Both the position numbers and the translations under genes were made by a program. 46,342 nucleotides of DNA from Acidobacteriaceae bacterium (GTDB lineage Bacteria > Acidobacteriota > Terriglobia > Terriglobales > Acidobacteriaceae): assembly GCA_003134815.1 (NCBI GenBank), contig PLCO01000049.1, positions 46,824 through 93,165 on the forward strand, read 5' to 3'. Every line of letters begins with the position of its first letter. The stretch's first letter is position 1. Below, piece after piece: positions 33,766 to 42,337 of the stretch. A model generated the notes under the pieces. The model had not been told where the DNA came from and made no database searches. It was given only the letters and a program-made list of their open reading frames with translations.

Positions 33766-34284
33766 TCAGCCCGCATCGCTCTCGCCGCTAAATAAATCGC
33801 GCTGCTCGCCGCTTGGCTTCATCGTCTCTGCGCGCTTCCTGCCCGCGGCTCCAATCAAGCTCAGCACATCCAACGTCTGGATCGCCTGCCGGGGCACATA
33901 GATGCGTTGGGTATTCGAGCGCGTATCGGGTGGCGTGAGAAGCAAGCCTGCGCCGTCCACAAGACTCCGGTCATTGGCCGCCAGACCTTCCAGCTCATCG
34001 CCGTCGGTCAGCGTGAGCCGCAACCACAGGCCGGCCGTGCGCGGCCTCAGCGAAAATCGCTTGCGTACCATCCGCTCAGGGTCGGCCTGGTCCGTCGATC
34101 CGGCAGGGAAGGCCCGCACGTAGCACATCCATTTCACCTGCTCCCAGCCCACGCGGACCACTTTGCCGGTCTGGTCCAGGATCTCCAGCTCCGGCTTCCC
34201 TTGCCCGAACTCATTGGTCGCGTATCCCGCGAGCCAGTCGCGAGAGAACTTGCGCACAATGACGGGTTTGCGTGCCGAAGCCAT
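33766..34284 (-). CDS. Conserved hypothetical protein
   Basis: A 172-residue soluble protein that I do not recognise with certainty. It starts MASARKPVIVRKFSRDWLAGYA (ATG 34284; the frame is open six codons more). The first half has beta-rich pieces (LEILDQTGKVVRVGWEQVKWMCYVRAF), then RFSLRPRTAGLWLRLTLTDGDELEGLAAND, and RIYVPRQAIQTLDVLSLIG. The arrangement of short strands resembles a small beta-barrel pair of the kind seen in acidobacterial proteins of unknown function. No signal peptide. It is divergent from the nucleotidyltransferase-like gene. The stop codon is in the same frame as the cytochrome fragment. Confidence 0.75.
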   Translation of the reverse strand: MASARKPVIVRKFSRDWLAGYATNEFGQGKPELEILDQTGKVVRVGWEQVKWMCYVRAFPAGSTDQADPERMVRKRFSLRPRTAGLWLRLTLTDGDELEGLAANDRSLVDGAGLLLTPPDTRSNTQRIYVPRQAIQTLDVLSLIGAAGRKRAETMKPSGEQRDLFSGESDAG

Positions 34285-34539
34285 CGCTCTGGATTGTCGC
34301 ACGAGCCGCTCGCTGGCGCTGCTTGCCTCTATTGCAACTTCTGGCTACCCCGCTTCGAGCTTCACCGGAAACCGGCCGCGATTCCCACACCGGTAAAGTT
34401 GCGAACGTGGTGCAATCTCGCTAGCCTTCCACTGCAACTTGTGTTATGTTTTGCTTTGCAATCTTTCGTGAATCGCACCGTAAGGGCAACATCTTCAGGC
34501 ACTTGGGCTGCGGTCCAGACGGCGGAACCAGGATAGGGC

Positions 34540-36468
34540 ATGCCCGACTATATTTACCTCCTCGAAAAGCGGCTTTCCCCTGACCAGCGCCACGCCATCG
34601 CGCAGTTGCGCACAGCCGCGCGCGAGGCAGGGAACATTCTTTTCCTCACCGGGGACGCCGTTCGCGACCTCACCAGCGGCCATGCGGTTCGCGAGCTCGA
34701 GGTTGCGGTCCACGGAAACGCCCTTAAACTCAAGAAACCATTGGAGAAACTCGGCGCAAAGGTCTGGGGTGAAGACGAGCTTACCCGGACCCTCTACCTT
34801 TGTTTTCCTGGGACCGTCCGCGTTGACGTCGTCAGTACCCATCGTGTCGAGTTCCCAAAGCCAGGCAAGCCGGTCTTTCATCCCGCCTCCATTCACGAGG
34901 ATCTCCGTCGCCGCGACTTCACCGTAAACTCGATGGCACTCTCACTCAATGAAGGCTCCTATGGCCTTCTCATGGACCCGCTGAACGGCGCCGCCGACAT
35001 CGAGTTGCGCGCCCTTCGTCTCGTCTCCAACTACGGCTTCATTGAGGATCCCTCGCTTCTCATTCGGGCTGTACGCTATCGCGCCCGCCTTGGATGGGAG
35101 ATGGATCTACGCACTCAGGCCCGCTACGACAACTCCAAAACTGAAGGCGTCATCGAATACCTCTCCGCCCAGGACCGCAAATTTGAGCTCGAGCAGATTG
35201 GGCATGAAGAGGATGGACTGAAAGTTCTTCGCGCCCTTGAAGCCGAAGGTTGGATGAAGGTCCTCTTTCCGGCCTGGACATCCGCGAAGGCCGATGAAGC
35301 CAAGCTGACCGCTCTGCACGATCTGGCCATGCAACTCCTTTTGCAGGGAATTCATCCCGATATGTCTGCCGCGCAGATGCAATTGCTCACCGCCAAGCTG
35401 CCGCCGCGCGACCTGTCGGCGCTGAAAAAGTCGTTGTTGCGTCCGGGGTTCGTTGAAGAGTGGAGTAAGCTCGACTCGCTCGCTTCGGGGTTCGCGAAAC
35501 AGTTGCTCTCCAAGCAGAACGCAAAGCCCTCGGCATGTTTTGAGCTTTTCATGAGCTATGATCCAGAAGCGATTCTATGGCTTGGCTTTACAAGCAAAGA
35601 CAAAGCCGTCAAGGAGCGCTTCGAGCACTTCCTCAAGGTGTGGCCTGAGGCTCGTCAGCGCATTCCGAACCTGCTCATGCAGGAGATGCGCATCACACCT
35701 GAATTGCCAATCTATGCCGAGGTAGTTCAGAAGATCTTTCTCGAACTAATCGACGGTCGGCTGACAACCCCTGAAGAGATGCGCGCATTCCTCGAACCAT
35801 TTTCTCCGCCGGCGCCGCCTCCGCAGGTCACCATCAAGCGCTCTCGCGCAAAACGCGTTGGAGCAAGGATTAAGGAGCGGGTGCCGGAGGAAGACGAGTC
35901 CGAGGATGGCCTGGATGACGACGATATCGAGGTCGCTGTCAGCGATGACGAAGAACTCGACCCGGCCCTTTTGCCCAAGGGCGCTCTACGTGCCGACGAC
36001 GATGAGGAAGCTGCCGATGACGACGAGTTAGATGGCGAAGAAGCTGACGTTCCGCCGACCGGCAAGAAACTCGTAGGAAAAAAGGGGCAGAAGTCTCTGC
36101 CTGCCGTTAAGGCCGTCGCGGCCAAGTCGACGCCGGCTGCGGTCGCGCCAAAACCGGCTCCGGCTAAGGTCCAACCCGCCGCTGCGACCAAAAGGCCTTT
36201 GCCCCCTCCGGTACTGCCCAAGTCTGCAAAGCCCGCGCCTAAGCCGCCTGCGCCAGCTAAGGCCACGAAGGCCCCCGCCGCTAAGCCGGCAAAGGCAGCA
36301 GCCAAACCGCAGGCGAAGAAGCCCACGCCCGCCAAGCATGTACCGGCCAAGTCTGCCAAGCCAAAATCCAAGCCAAAGCCGACAGCCAGGCCTGCCAAAA
36401 AGGCCGCTGCGAAGCCCTCCAAACCCGCGCTGAAAAAGCCGGCTCCCAAGAAGGCCAAAAAGCGCTAA
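34540..36468 (+). CDS. tRNA-nucleotidyltransferase/poly(A)-polymerase-like protein with histone-H1-like tail
   Basis: A 642-residue protein. Residues 1-250 match class II CCA-adding enzyme/poly(A) polymerase heads: FLTGDAVRDLTSG (family GGxVRD), the position of the catalytic DxD reads ELE (E52, E54) in RELEVAVHG, the third carboxylate is in RVDVVSTHRVEF, then RRRDFTVNSMAL, DPLNGAADIELRALR and EDPSLLIRAVRYRARLG. A helical C-terminal part runs to about 420. Then follow an acidic stretch (SEDGLDDDDIE and DDDEEAADDDELDGEE) and a Lys/Ala/Pro-rich tail of about 125 residues ending KKAKKR, like histone H1 or bacterial nucleoid tails. The two Glu substitutions may weaken or change catalysis. The partner strand gene is divergent; function is not clear. 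Confidence 0.85.
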   Translation: MPDYIYLLEKRLSPDQRHAIAQLRTAAREAGNILFLTGDAVRDLTSGHAVRELEVAVHGNALKLKKPLEKLGAKVWGEDELTRTLYLCFPGTVRVDVVSTHRVEFPKPGKPVFHPASIHEDLRRRDFTVNSMALSLNEGSYGLLMDPLNGAADIELRALRLVSNYGFIEDPSLLIRAVRYRARLGWEMDLRTQARYDNSKTEGVIEYLSAQDRKFELEQIGHEEDGLKVLRALEAEGWMKVLFPAWTSAKADEAKLTALHDLAMQLLLQGIHPDMSAAQMQLLTAKLPPRDLSALKKSLLRPGFVEEWSKLDSLASGFAKQLLSKQNAKPSACFELFMSYDPEAILWLGFTSKDKAVKERFEHFLKVWPEARQRIPNLLMQEMRITPELPIYAEVVQKIFLELIDGRLTTPEEMRAFLEPFSPPAPPPQVTIKRSRAKRVGARIKERVPEEDESEDGLDDDDIEVAVSDDEELDPALLPKGALRADDDEEAADDDELDGEEADVPPTGKKLVGKKGQKSLPAVKAVAAKSTPAAVAPKPAPAKVQPAAATKRPLPPPVLPKSAKPAPKPPAPAKATKAPAAKPAKAAAKPQAKKPTPAKHVPAKSAKPKSKPKPTARPAKKAAAKPSKPALKKPAPKKAKKR

Positions 36469-36627
36469 GCGCATGGCTCAGGATCCTGTCCCCGGTTCCC
36501 GGTCGGGTTCGTATTCCGCCTCGCGGCGAACTTCGTTGCTCGCCCAAATCGGTCCAAAGCCCACCAGAAGCTAAGTTGTTCCGATTCATCGCGCCTTCTT
36601 CGCCATCAGACCAAATTCATCAAACGT

Positions 36628-36656
36628 TTGCATTCCCTTTGCCTGATTGTTTTACT
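36628..36656 (+). promoter_or_regulatory. Candidate promoter of phoB
   Basis: TTGCAT (36628-36633), a 17-base spacer and TTTACT (36651-36656). Transcription would start near 36663, leaving a leader of about 64 bases before the TTG start. Both boxes are partial matches. Confidence 0.3.
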
Positions 36657-36726
36657 CTGTTGTTGGTTCCACGCGGCCAACTGATCCCGAGCAACTCCAC
36701 CGGCCGCGGGACGAGGACTGACGGTT

Positions 36727-37425
36727 TTGAGCCAATCCGTATTTGTTCTGGAAGACGAGTCCGATATAGCCCGGCTGGTGCAACATCATCTTGAAGCAGC
36801 GGGCTTTGAAACACGCCTCTTTCACACCCCCACCAATCTCATTCCCGACGCCGAGCGCAAGCCTCCCGCGCTGTTTCTGCTGGACATTATGGTTCCCGGC
36901 GGAGATGGCCTCGATGTCTGCCGCCGCCTGCGCAATCACGCGGGCCTCTCCACGATCCCCATCATCTTCCTCACCGCGCGCGCCGGAGAAAACGATCGCG
37001 TCCTCGGCCTCGATCTCGGCGCCGACGACTACATCACCAAGCCATTCTCCACGCGAGAGCTGGTGGCCCGCGTCAAAGCCGTGCTTCGCCGCTTCGAGCG
37101 GCCCACGTCGCCTTCCATCATCAGCTTTGAAGAAGTCATTATCGATGCAAGCGCCATGCAGTTAAAGGTTCGCGGCGAGCTGACCACTACCACTGCAACC
37201 GAGTTCCGCCTGCTCGACTATCTGGCGCGCCATCCCGGCCGCGTCTTCAGCCGCGACCACCTGCTCGACGCGGTCTGGGGCGACGCCCGCTTCGTCACGC
37301 CGCGATCGGTCGATGTTTACGTGCGCCGCATCCGTGAGAAAATCGAGATTGACCCGGAGAATCCGCGCTACCTCAAGACCGTGCGCGGCGCAGGCTATCG
37401 TTTCGAACTACCCAAGGGCGCGTGA
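36727..37425 (+). CDS. phoB: PhoB-type response regulator (OmpR family)
   Basis: A 232-residue two-domain regulator. The receiver has the acidic pocket in VLEDESDI, the phospho-accepting D53 in LFLLDIMVPGGDG, Thr in IIFLTARAGE, and the switch lysine K105 in [10 protein letters not shown]. The C-terminal winged helix (about 130-228) has TTTTATEFRLLDYLARHPGRVFSRDHLLDAVWGD and VDVYVRRIREKIEIDPENPRYLKTVRGAGYRF, typical of OmpR/PhoB. The start is TTG 36727 with GAGGA about nine bases before. A PAS-containing kinase gene follows and pstS lies after that, which supports phosphate regulation; the symbol rests on this context. Confidence 0.93.
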   Translation: MSQSVFVLEDESDIARLVQHHLEAAGFETRLFHTPTNLIPDAERKPPALFLLDIMVPGGDGLDVCRRLRNHAGLSTIPIIFLTARAGENDRVLGLDLGADDYITKPFSTRELVARVKAVLRRFERPTSPSIISFEEVIIDASAMQLKVRGELTTTTATEFRLLDYLARHPGRVFSRDHLLDAVWGDARFVTPRSVDVYVRRIREKIEIDPENPRYLKTVRGAGYRFELPKGA

Positions 37426-37426
37426 G

Positions 37427-37543
37427 AACAGCTTCTAGCTCCCAGCTCCTAGCCCGTTAATGCTGGAAGCAACCGTCGCGTTTGATCCGGTAGGCTATCT
37501 AAACGGCGAACGAGCTAGAAGCTAGAGCCTAGAAGCTGCTGTT
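37427..37543. repeat. Imperfect long inverted repeat between phoB and phoR
   Basis: The left arm, 37427-37453 (AACAGCTTCTAGCTCCCAGC...), is nearly the reverse complement of the right arm, 37514-37543 (...GAAGCTGCTGTT), with about 60 bases between. The right arm ends at the base before the kinase ATG, and no normal ribosome-binding site is seen there. The arms contain the AGCTAGAAGCTAG word found again at 40415-40440. Confidence 0.8.
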
Positions 37544-38995
37544 ATGACCTCGAACATCTTCACCAGGCTGCTCGTGCTTTTCGTCGCCCTCCTCGCGATT
37601 CAGGCGTTGGTGATCGCGTTCGTCTTTTATTCTTTTGTCGACCATTCGTCGGCAGGTGCGCTGCAACAGCTTGGCCGCGAAGCCCTCTGGCTGGCTGTGT
37701 TGTCAGTTGCAACCGCGCTCGTCGTTGCCATTCCGCTCGCTGCCTTCGTTGCCGGACGCCTCTCCGCCCGTTTGCGCCGTGTCGTCAGCTTCGCCCATCG
37801 CATCGCCGCCGGCGATCTCACTGCCCGCATCGATTCGATCGGCTCCGCCACAGGCCATCGCGAATTCTCCGCCATGGAAGCCGCACTCAACGAATCCGCC
37901 GTGCGGCTCGGCAGGGATTTTGCCGAGCTTGAAAGCGGGCGCGCCGAGCTGGCCGTCATGCTCGACTCCATGCAGGAAGCGGTGGTTGCCATCACCTCCG
38001 CCGGATTCGTTCGATGGTCGAACGCAGTCATGCAGGGCATCCTCGGATCGCAGCTCGCGCCCGGCCGCCCGCTGGTCCACGCAGTCCGTGATCCTGAGCT
38101 GCTGGCCTGCGTGCGCGGCGCGCTTGAGCGCGGCGAGCTTTGCGTGGGCCGCGCCAGCCTGCTTGCACCGGACCGCGTCTTTGAAGTCAACGCGGCGCCA
38201 TTGCCTGCCGGTGGTGCGCTCGTTGTTCTTCACGACGTCACCGGCATCGAGGCCGCGCAAAAATCACGCCGCGAATTCGTCGCCAACGTCAGCCACGAGC
38301 TCCGCACTCCGCTCACATCCATCCAGGGCTACGTGGAAACGCTCATCGAGGATCCAAATCCCAGCTCTGAAACCACTCTCGAATTCCTCGGCGTAATTCT
38401 CAAAAACGCCGGCCGCATGAACCGCCTCACCGAAGATCTGCTCGCGCTCGCCAGCGTCGAGAGCCCCGACTACAAGCTCTCGATGCAGCCGGTCCGCGCC
38501 AGTGCGTTGCTGCAGGACGCCATTGATTCCATCGGCGGCATCGTTGTCGACTCCGGCGTCAAGCTTCAGTCCGCGGGCGCGCCGGACGCGCTTGTGATGG
38601 CCGATCCCGACGCCATGCATCAGGTCTTCGGTAACCTCATGGAGAATGCGCTCAAGTACGCGGGGTCGGGCAAGCGCATACAAGCCGGCGCGCACCTGCT
38701 TGCCTCTGAAGTCGAGTTCACCATTCAGGACTTTGGTCCTGGTATCGCCTCAGAGCATCTCGAACGAATCTTCGAGCGCTTCTATCGTGTCGACAAGGCC
38801 CGCTCTCGCGAGTCAGGAGGCACCGGCCTCGGCCTTGCCATAGTCAAGCACATCGTGCTCGCCCACGGCGGCCGCATCTGGGCTGAAAGCGAGCTGGGCA
38901 ACGGCGCATCGTTCCACTTCACGCTGCCATTGGCGGCTGCACCGCAAACTGTCCAGCAGCCGGCTCAGCAGCCCGCCTCTCCCGCAGCCGTCTAA
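37544..38995 (+). CDS. phoR: PhoR-type sensor histidine kinase
   Basis: A 483-residue membrane kinase. Two helices (about 8-30 and 45-68) flank a short periplasmic loop, then a HAMP linker (RLSARLRRVVSFAHRIAAGDLTARI), a PAS domain (about 120-230, starting MLDSMQEAVVAITSAGFV) and HisKA with the phospho-accepting His in FVANVSHELRTPLTSIQGYVE (about residue 250). The ATPase domain follows: N box VFGNLMENALKYA, G1 FTIQDFGPGIASEHLERIFERFYRVD, and G2 GGTGLGLAIVKHIV. The C-terminus is Gln/Ala/Pro-rich. It lies 118 bases after phoB, separated by an inverted repeat. With a small periplasmic loop it probably senses through the Pst system rather than a bound ligand, as known for PhoR. Confidence 0.93.
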   Translation: MTSNIFTRLLVLFVALLAIQALVIAFVFYSFVDHSSAGALQQLGREALWLAVLSVATALVVAIPLAAFVAGRLSARLRRVVSFAHRIAAGDLTARIDSIGSATGHREFSAMEAALNESAVRLGRDFAELESGRAELAVMLDSMQEAVVAITSAGFVRWSNAVMQGILGSQLAPGRPLVHAVRDPELLACVRGALERGELCVGRASLLAPDRVFEVNAAPLPAGGALVVLHDVTGIEAAQKSRREFVANVSHELRTPLTSIQGYVETLIEDPNPSSETTLEFLGVILKNAGRMNRLTEDLLALASVESPDYKLSMQPVRASALLQDAIDSIGGIVVDSGVKLQSAGAPDALVMADPDAMHQVFGNLMENALKYAGSGKRIQAGAHLLASEVEFTIQDFGPGIASEHLERIFERFYRVDKARSRESGGTGLGLAIVKHIVLAHGGRIWAESELGNGASFHFTLPLAAAPQTVQQPAQQPASPAAV

Positions 38996-39151
38996 GGCGC
39001 AACCAAAGTGCAGTGGCGCCAGACCGCCGCTTATGCCCCGACAGGTCCTCGTCTTCTCCCGCCTTTCCCTATTCCCTCGCTTTTTTTCAACTCCCCGTAA
39101 CATTTGGCGTGGACAATGGACCTCGGCAGGAAATCTGAAAGGGAGTCAACC

Positions 39152-40153
39152 GTGAAGAAATCATTGCTTGTCATTGCGTTGTTTATGTGTGCGCTGAGCG
39201 CTGCTCAGGCTCAAAAGATCACAGCTGCGGGCGCAACTTTCCCGTACCCCATCTACTCCAAATGGTTCAGCGAGTACAGCGCCGCGCATCCAGGCGTGCA
39301 AATCAACTATCAGTCCATCGGTTCCGGCGGAGGCATCAAGCAGGTGTGCTCAGGGACCGTCGACTTCGGCGCATCCGACATGCCCATGCCCGACGATCTG
39401 CTGGCTTCATGCGGCGTGAAGCTGATTCACATTCCCAGCGTACTGGGCGCGGATGTGCCGGCGTACAACGTGCCCGGCGTAACCAGCGAACTCAAATTCA
39501 GCCAATCTATACTCCCGGACATCTTCCTGGGCAAAATCACGAACTGGAACGATCCGCGCATCGCCAAGGACAATCCGGGAGTTAACCTGCCCGACCAGAA
39601 GATCATCGTCGTCCATCGCTCAGACGGCAGCGGAACCACCTTTATTTGGACTGATTATCTGAGCAAGGTCAGCAAAGAGTGGGCCAGTGGCCCCGGCAAG
39701 GGCACCTCGGTAAACTGGCCGACGGGCGTGGGCGGCAAAGGCAATGAGGGCGTTGCTGGCTACGTGCGCCAGTTGCCGGGCGCCATCGGCTACGTCGAGC
39801 TGATTTATGCTTTGCAAAACCACATTGACTTCGGCTTGGTGGAAAACGCGGACGGAAAATTTCTCAAGGCTTCGATCGAAGGCGTGACCGCCGCCGCAGC
39901 CACTGCCAAGATTCCTGCGGACTATCGCGTCTCCATCACCAACGCACCGGGCCCTAACGCCTATCCCATCTCCAGCTTCACCTATCTGCTTATTCCCACG
40001 CAGCCGAAGAATATGGCGAATGAAAAAGTCATCAAGGACATGCTCAGCTGGTGCCTCAACGCTGGCGAAGGCGAGGTTTCCAGCCTCTCTTACGCGCCGC
40101 TCCCTGACAGCCTCAAGCAGAAGGTTCTCCAGACCGTCTACGCCCTGCCATAG
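39152..40153 (+). CDS. pstS: PstS, periplasmic phosphate-binding protein
   Basis: A 333-residue phosphate-binding protein of the PstSCAB transporter. A signal peptide (VKKSLLVIALFMCALSAAQAQ) is cut near AQA. Phosphate-site segments are ITAAGATFPYPIYSKWF, INYQSIGSGGGIKQVCSG, VDFGASDMPM and VHRSDGSGTTFIWTDYLS. YVELIYALQN and PISSFTYLLIP are also typical of the family. GTG 39152 is chosen because AGGGAG lies six bases before. It follows phoR by 156 bases but no pstCAB or phoU follows; three hairpins ending in a terminator close it off, so it is expressed alone or with phoBR. A lipobox is not present. Confidence 0.96.
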   Translation: MKKSLLVIALFMCALSAAQAQKITAAGATFPYPIYSKWFSEYSAAHPGVQINYQSIGSGGGIKQVCSGTVDFGASDMPMPDDLLASCGVKLIHIPSVLGADVPAYNVPGVTSELKFSQSILPDIFLGKITNWNDPRIAKDNPGVNLPDQKIIVVHRSDGSGTTFIWTDYLSKVSKEWASGPGKGTSVNWPTGVGGKGNEGVAGYVRQLPGAIGYVELIYALQNHIDFGLVENADGKFLKASIEGVTAAAATAKIPADYRVSITNAPGPNAYPISSFTYLLIPTQPKNMANEKVIKDMLSWCLNAGEGEVSSLSYAPLPDSLKQKVLQTVYALP

Positions 40154-40162
40154 CAATGTAGC

Positions 40163-40256
40163 GCCGGACTAGAGTCCGGCTGTCGTGCGGGCCTCAAGAC
40201 CCGCACATTCTCCGCGAGGAGTCCGGCGCCCGCCGGACTCCTCGGCCGTTTTTCTT
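40163..40256 (+). terminator. Three consecutive hairpins ending in a strong rho-independent terminator
   Basis: Hairpin 1 is GCCGGACT/AGTCCGGC (40163-40180), hairpin 2 GTGCGGG/CCCGCAC (40185-40206), and hairpin 3 CGAGGAGTCCGGCG/CGCCGGACTCCTCG (40215-40244, a 14-bp perfect stem) followed by GTTTTTCTTT. Hairpin 3 is a classical terminator for pstS. Hairpins 1 and 3 share the core AGTCCGGC. The rest of the gap up to 40504 holds only the AGCTAGAAG repeat. Confidence 0.88.
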
Positions 40257-40414
40257 TCCAATCGCTTCTCCCTCGAACGGACCGGCATCTCCATCGCGAC
40301 CGCCCGCCCTCCGCGCGTTTCCGCATGGCGAGTGCGCGTCCTTCACCCGACTTGGAATCACAGATTCGTTTCTTGGCGAAACGCGGGAGCAATTGCGGAG
40401 AGGCAGGATCTTAA

Positions 40415-40440
40415 AGCTGGAAGCTAGAAGCTAGGGGCTT
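40415..40440. repeat. AGCTAGAAGCTAG intergenic word
   Basis: AAGCTGGAAGCTAGAAGCTAG lies here, about 65 bases before the acyl-CoA synthetase start. It is the same low-complexity word as in the phoB/phoR inverted repeat. Confidence 0.6.
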
Positions 40441-40504
40441 GCGGCTTTGGTACACTCTCGAAGGCCCGGCTATTACGATTTCTCTCGTTTCCGGCCACAT
40501 CGCA

Positions 40505-42337
40505 ATGACCCCTGTCTCTTCGATCTCGCCGGTCTCAACGATTAATGACATCTTTGTTCGCATCGCCGCGGCCGCCAATCCGCGCGCCGTTCTCTGGCAG
40601 GACGAATTCAGCCAGTGGCACCCAATCTCCTCCGATCAGATGTATCAACGGGTCCGCGCATTGGCCACGGCCTTTCTGCGATTCGGCGCAAAGAAGGGCG
40701 ACCGCATCGCCCTCATCAGTGAGAATCGCTGGGAGTGGGCAGTCACCGATTTCGCCGTGCTGGCCATCGGCGCCGCCGATGTACCGCTTTATCCCACCCT
40801 CACTGGCGAGCAGATCGCCGAGCAGTTACGCGACGCCGATTGCCGCATCGTTGTTGTCTCCACCCGCCAGCAGTTTGACAAGCTTCACTCCGTGCGCGCG
40901 CAGACTCAGTTGCAGTCCATCGTAATCATGGACTCGCCTGCTCCCGACGGCGCCATCGCCATGAGCGAGCTGCTCGCCGAAGCCGATGCGGTCGGCGCTC
41001 ACCGTGACCCCGACCGCGATCCCGCTTTCGACGCGCTCCTTCGCTCCGTCGAACCCGGAGACCTCGCCACCCTCATCTACACCTCAGGAACCACCGGCGA
41101 GCCCAAAGGCGTCGCGCTCACACACGGCAGCATCGCCGCCAACCAGAACTTCGCCGCTGTCGATTTCGGCTTCAATTCTACTGACGTCTGTATCTCTTTC
41201 CTGCCGCTCTCGCACGTCACCGCCCGCGCCCTGGATTACGTCATGTTCAACCACGGCGCGCAGGTGGCCTATTGCACACAATTCGACAAGCTGCCGCAGG
41301 CCATGCGCGAGGTTCGGCCCACGGTCATCGTAGGAGTTCCCCGCGTCTATGAGAAGATCCGCCAGGCAGTCGAGCAAAAGTCCGCGCAATCGCCAATCAA
41401 GAAGCGCCTACTTGGCTGGGCCATCGGTCATGGCGCGCGCTTTGCCGATACCGTCTACGATGGGCGCAAACCCGCCTCAGCTTTGTGGAAGCTCTGCGAC
41501 AAGCTCGTTTATTCCAAAGTCCAAGAGGCGTTCGGAGGGCGCGTAAAGAACTTCATCTCCGGCGGCGCGCCCCTCGGCATCGATACGGCGCGCTGGTTCG
41601 CCTCCGCGGGCATCGCTCTTTGGGAAGGCTACGGCCTCACTGAAACTTCGCCGGTGATCGCGCTGAACACGCCCCTCAGCCATCGCATCGGCTCCGTCGG
41701 CGTGCCCCTGCCCAACATCGAGCTAAAGCTTGCCGAGGACGGCGAGTTGCTGGTCCGCGGGCCTTCGGTCTTCGCCGGTTACTGGCAAAAGGCCGGCGCT
41801 ACTGCCGAGTGCATCGATAGCCAGGGCTGGTTCAGCACCGGCGACATCGCTCATCTCGATGACGACCGCTTCCTCTACATCACCGATCGCAAGAAAGAAC
41901 TGCTCAAGACTTCCGGCGGAAAGCTGGTCGCGCCACAGCCCATCGAAAGCAAGCTCAAGAACAATGTCCTTGTGGCGCACGCGGCGCTGGTCGGCGATCG
42001 CCACAAATTTATCTGCGCGCTTTTGTCGCCCAACTTTGCTGCATTAGAAGCCTGGGGCCGCCAACAAGGAATCGCGACCGAATCGCGCGCCGAGTTGGTC
42101 GCCGATGCGCGCGTTATCGCGCTCTACGCTGAAATTGTCAGCGAAGTAAACAGCTCGCTGGCCAACTTTGAGTCGCTCAAGCGCTTCCGCATCGTCGCCG
42201 ACGAGTGGACGCAGGACACCGGAGAGCTCACGCCCTCCATGAAGATCAAGCGCCGCGTTCTTACAGCTAAGTATTCGGCGGTGATCGACGAACTTTACGC
42301 CGACGAAGCAACCGCCCGCGGCGAATCGGCGAGCTGA
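40505..42337 (+). CDS. fadD: Long-chain fatty-acid--CoA ligase (AMP-dependent, FAA1-type)
   Basis: A 610-residue ligase that makes acyl-CoA from fatty acid, ATP and CoA through an acyl-adenylate. The AMP-binding P-loop is TLIYTSGTTGEPKGVALTHG, then ISFLPLSHVTARALDYVMF, VGVPRVYEKIRQAV, the adenylate motif EGYGLTETSPVI, and GWFSTGDIAHLDDDRFLYITDRKKELLKTSGG near the C-terminus (hinge region with the Lys after TSGGK). ATG 40505 (MTPVSSISPVSTIND) is preferred, with an in-frame TTG at 40439. The last 71 bases overlap the convergent membrane protein gene. EtfAB and EMO elsewhere in the window point to fatty-acid oxidation in the same organism. Confidence 0.93.
   Translation: MTPVSSISPVSTINDIFVRIAAAANPRAVLWQDEFSQWHPISSDQMYQRVRALATAFLRFGAKKGDRIALISENRWEWAVTDFAVLAIGAADVPLYPTLTGEQIAEQLRDADCRIVVVSTRQQFDKLHSVRAQTQLQSIVIMDSPAPDGAIAMSELLAEADAVGAHRDPDRDPAFDALLRSVEPGDLATLIYTSGTTGEPKGVALTHGSIAANQNFAAVDFGFNSTDVCISFLPLSHVTARALDYVMFNHGAQVAYCTQFDKLPQAMREVRPTVIVGVPRVYEKIRQAVEQKSAQSPIKKRLLGWAIGHGARFADTVYDGRKPASALWKLCDKLVYSKVQEAFGGRVKNFISGGAPLGIDTARWFASAGIALWEGYGLTETSPVIALNTPLSHRIGSVGVPLPNIELKLAEDGELLVRGPSVFAGYWQKAGATAECIDSQGWFSTGDIAHLDDDRFLYITDRKKELLKTSGGKLVAPQPIESKLKNNVLVAHAALVGDRHKFICALLSPNFAALEAWGRQQGIATESRAELVADARVIALYAEIVSEVNSSLANFESLKRFRIVADEWTQDTGELTPSMKIKRRVLTAKYSAVIDELYADEATARGESAS

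Noticed and set aside
39090..39115. CCGTAACATTTGGCG before pstS as a Pho box
   Set aside because: Only a weak half-site resemblance, with no second repeat at the 11-base spacing.
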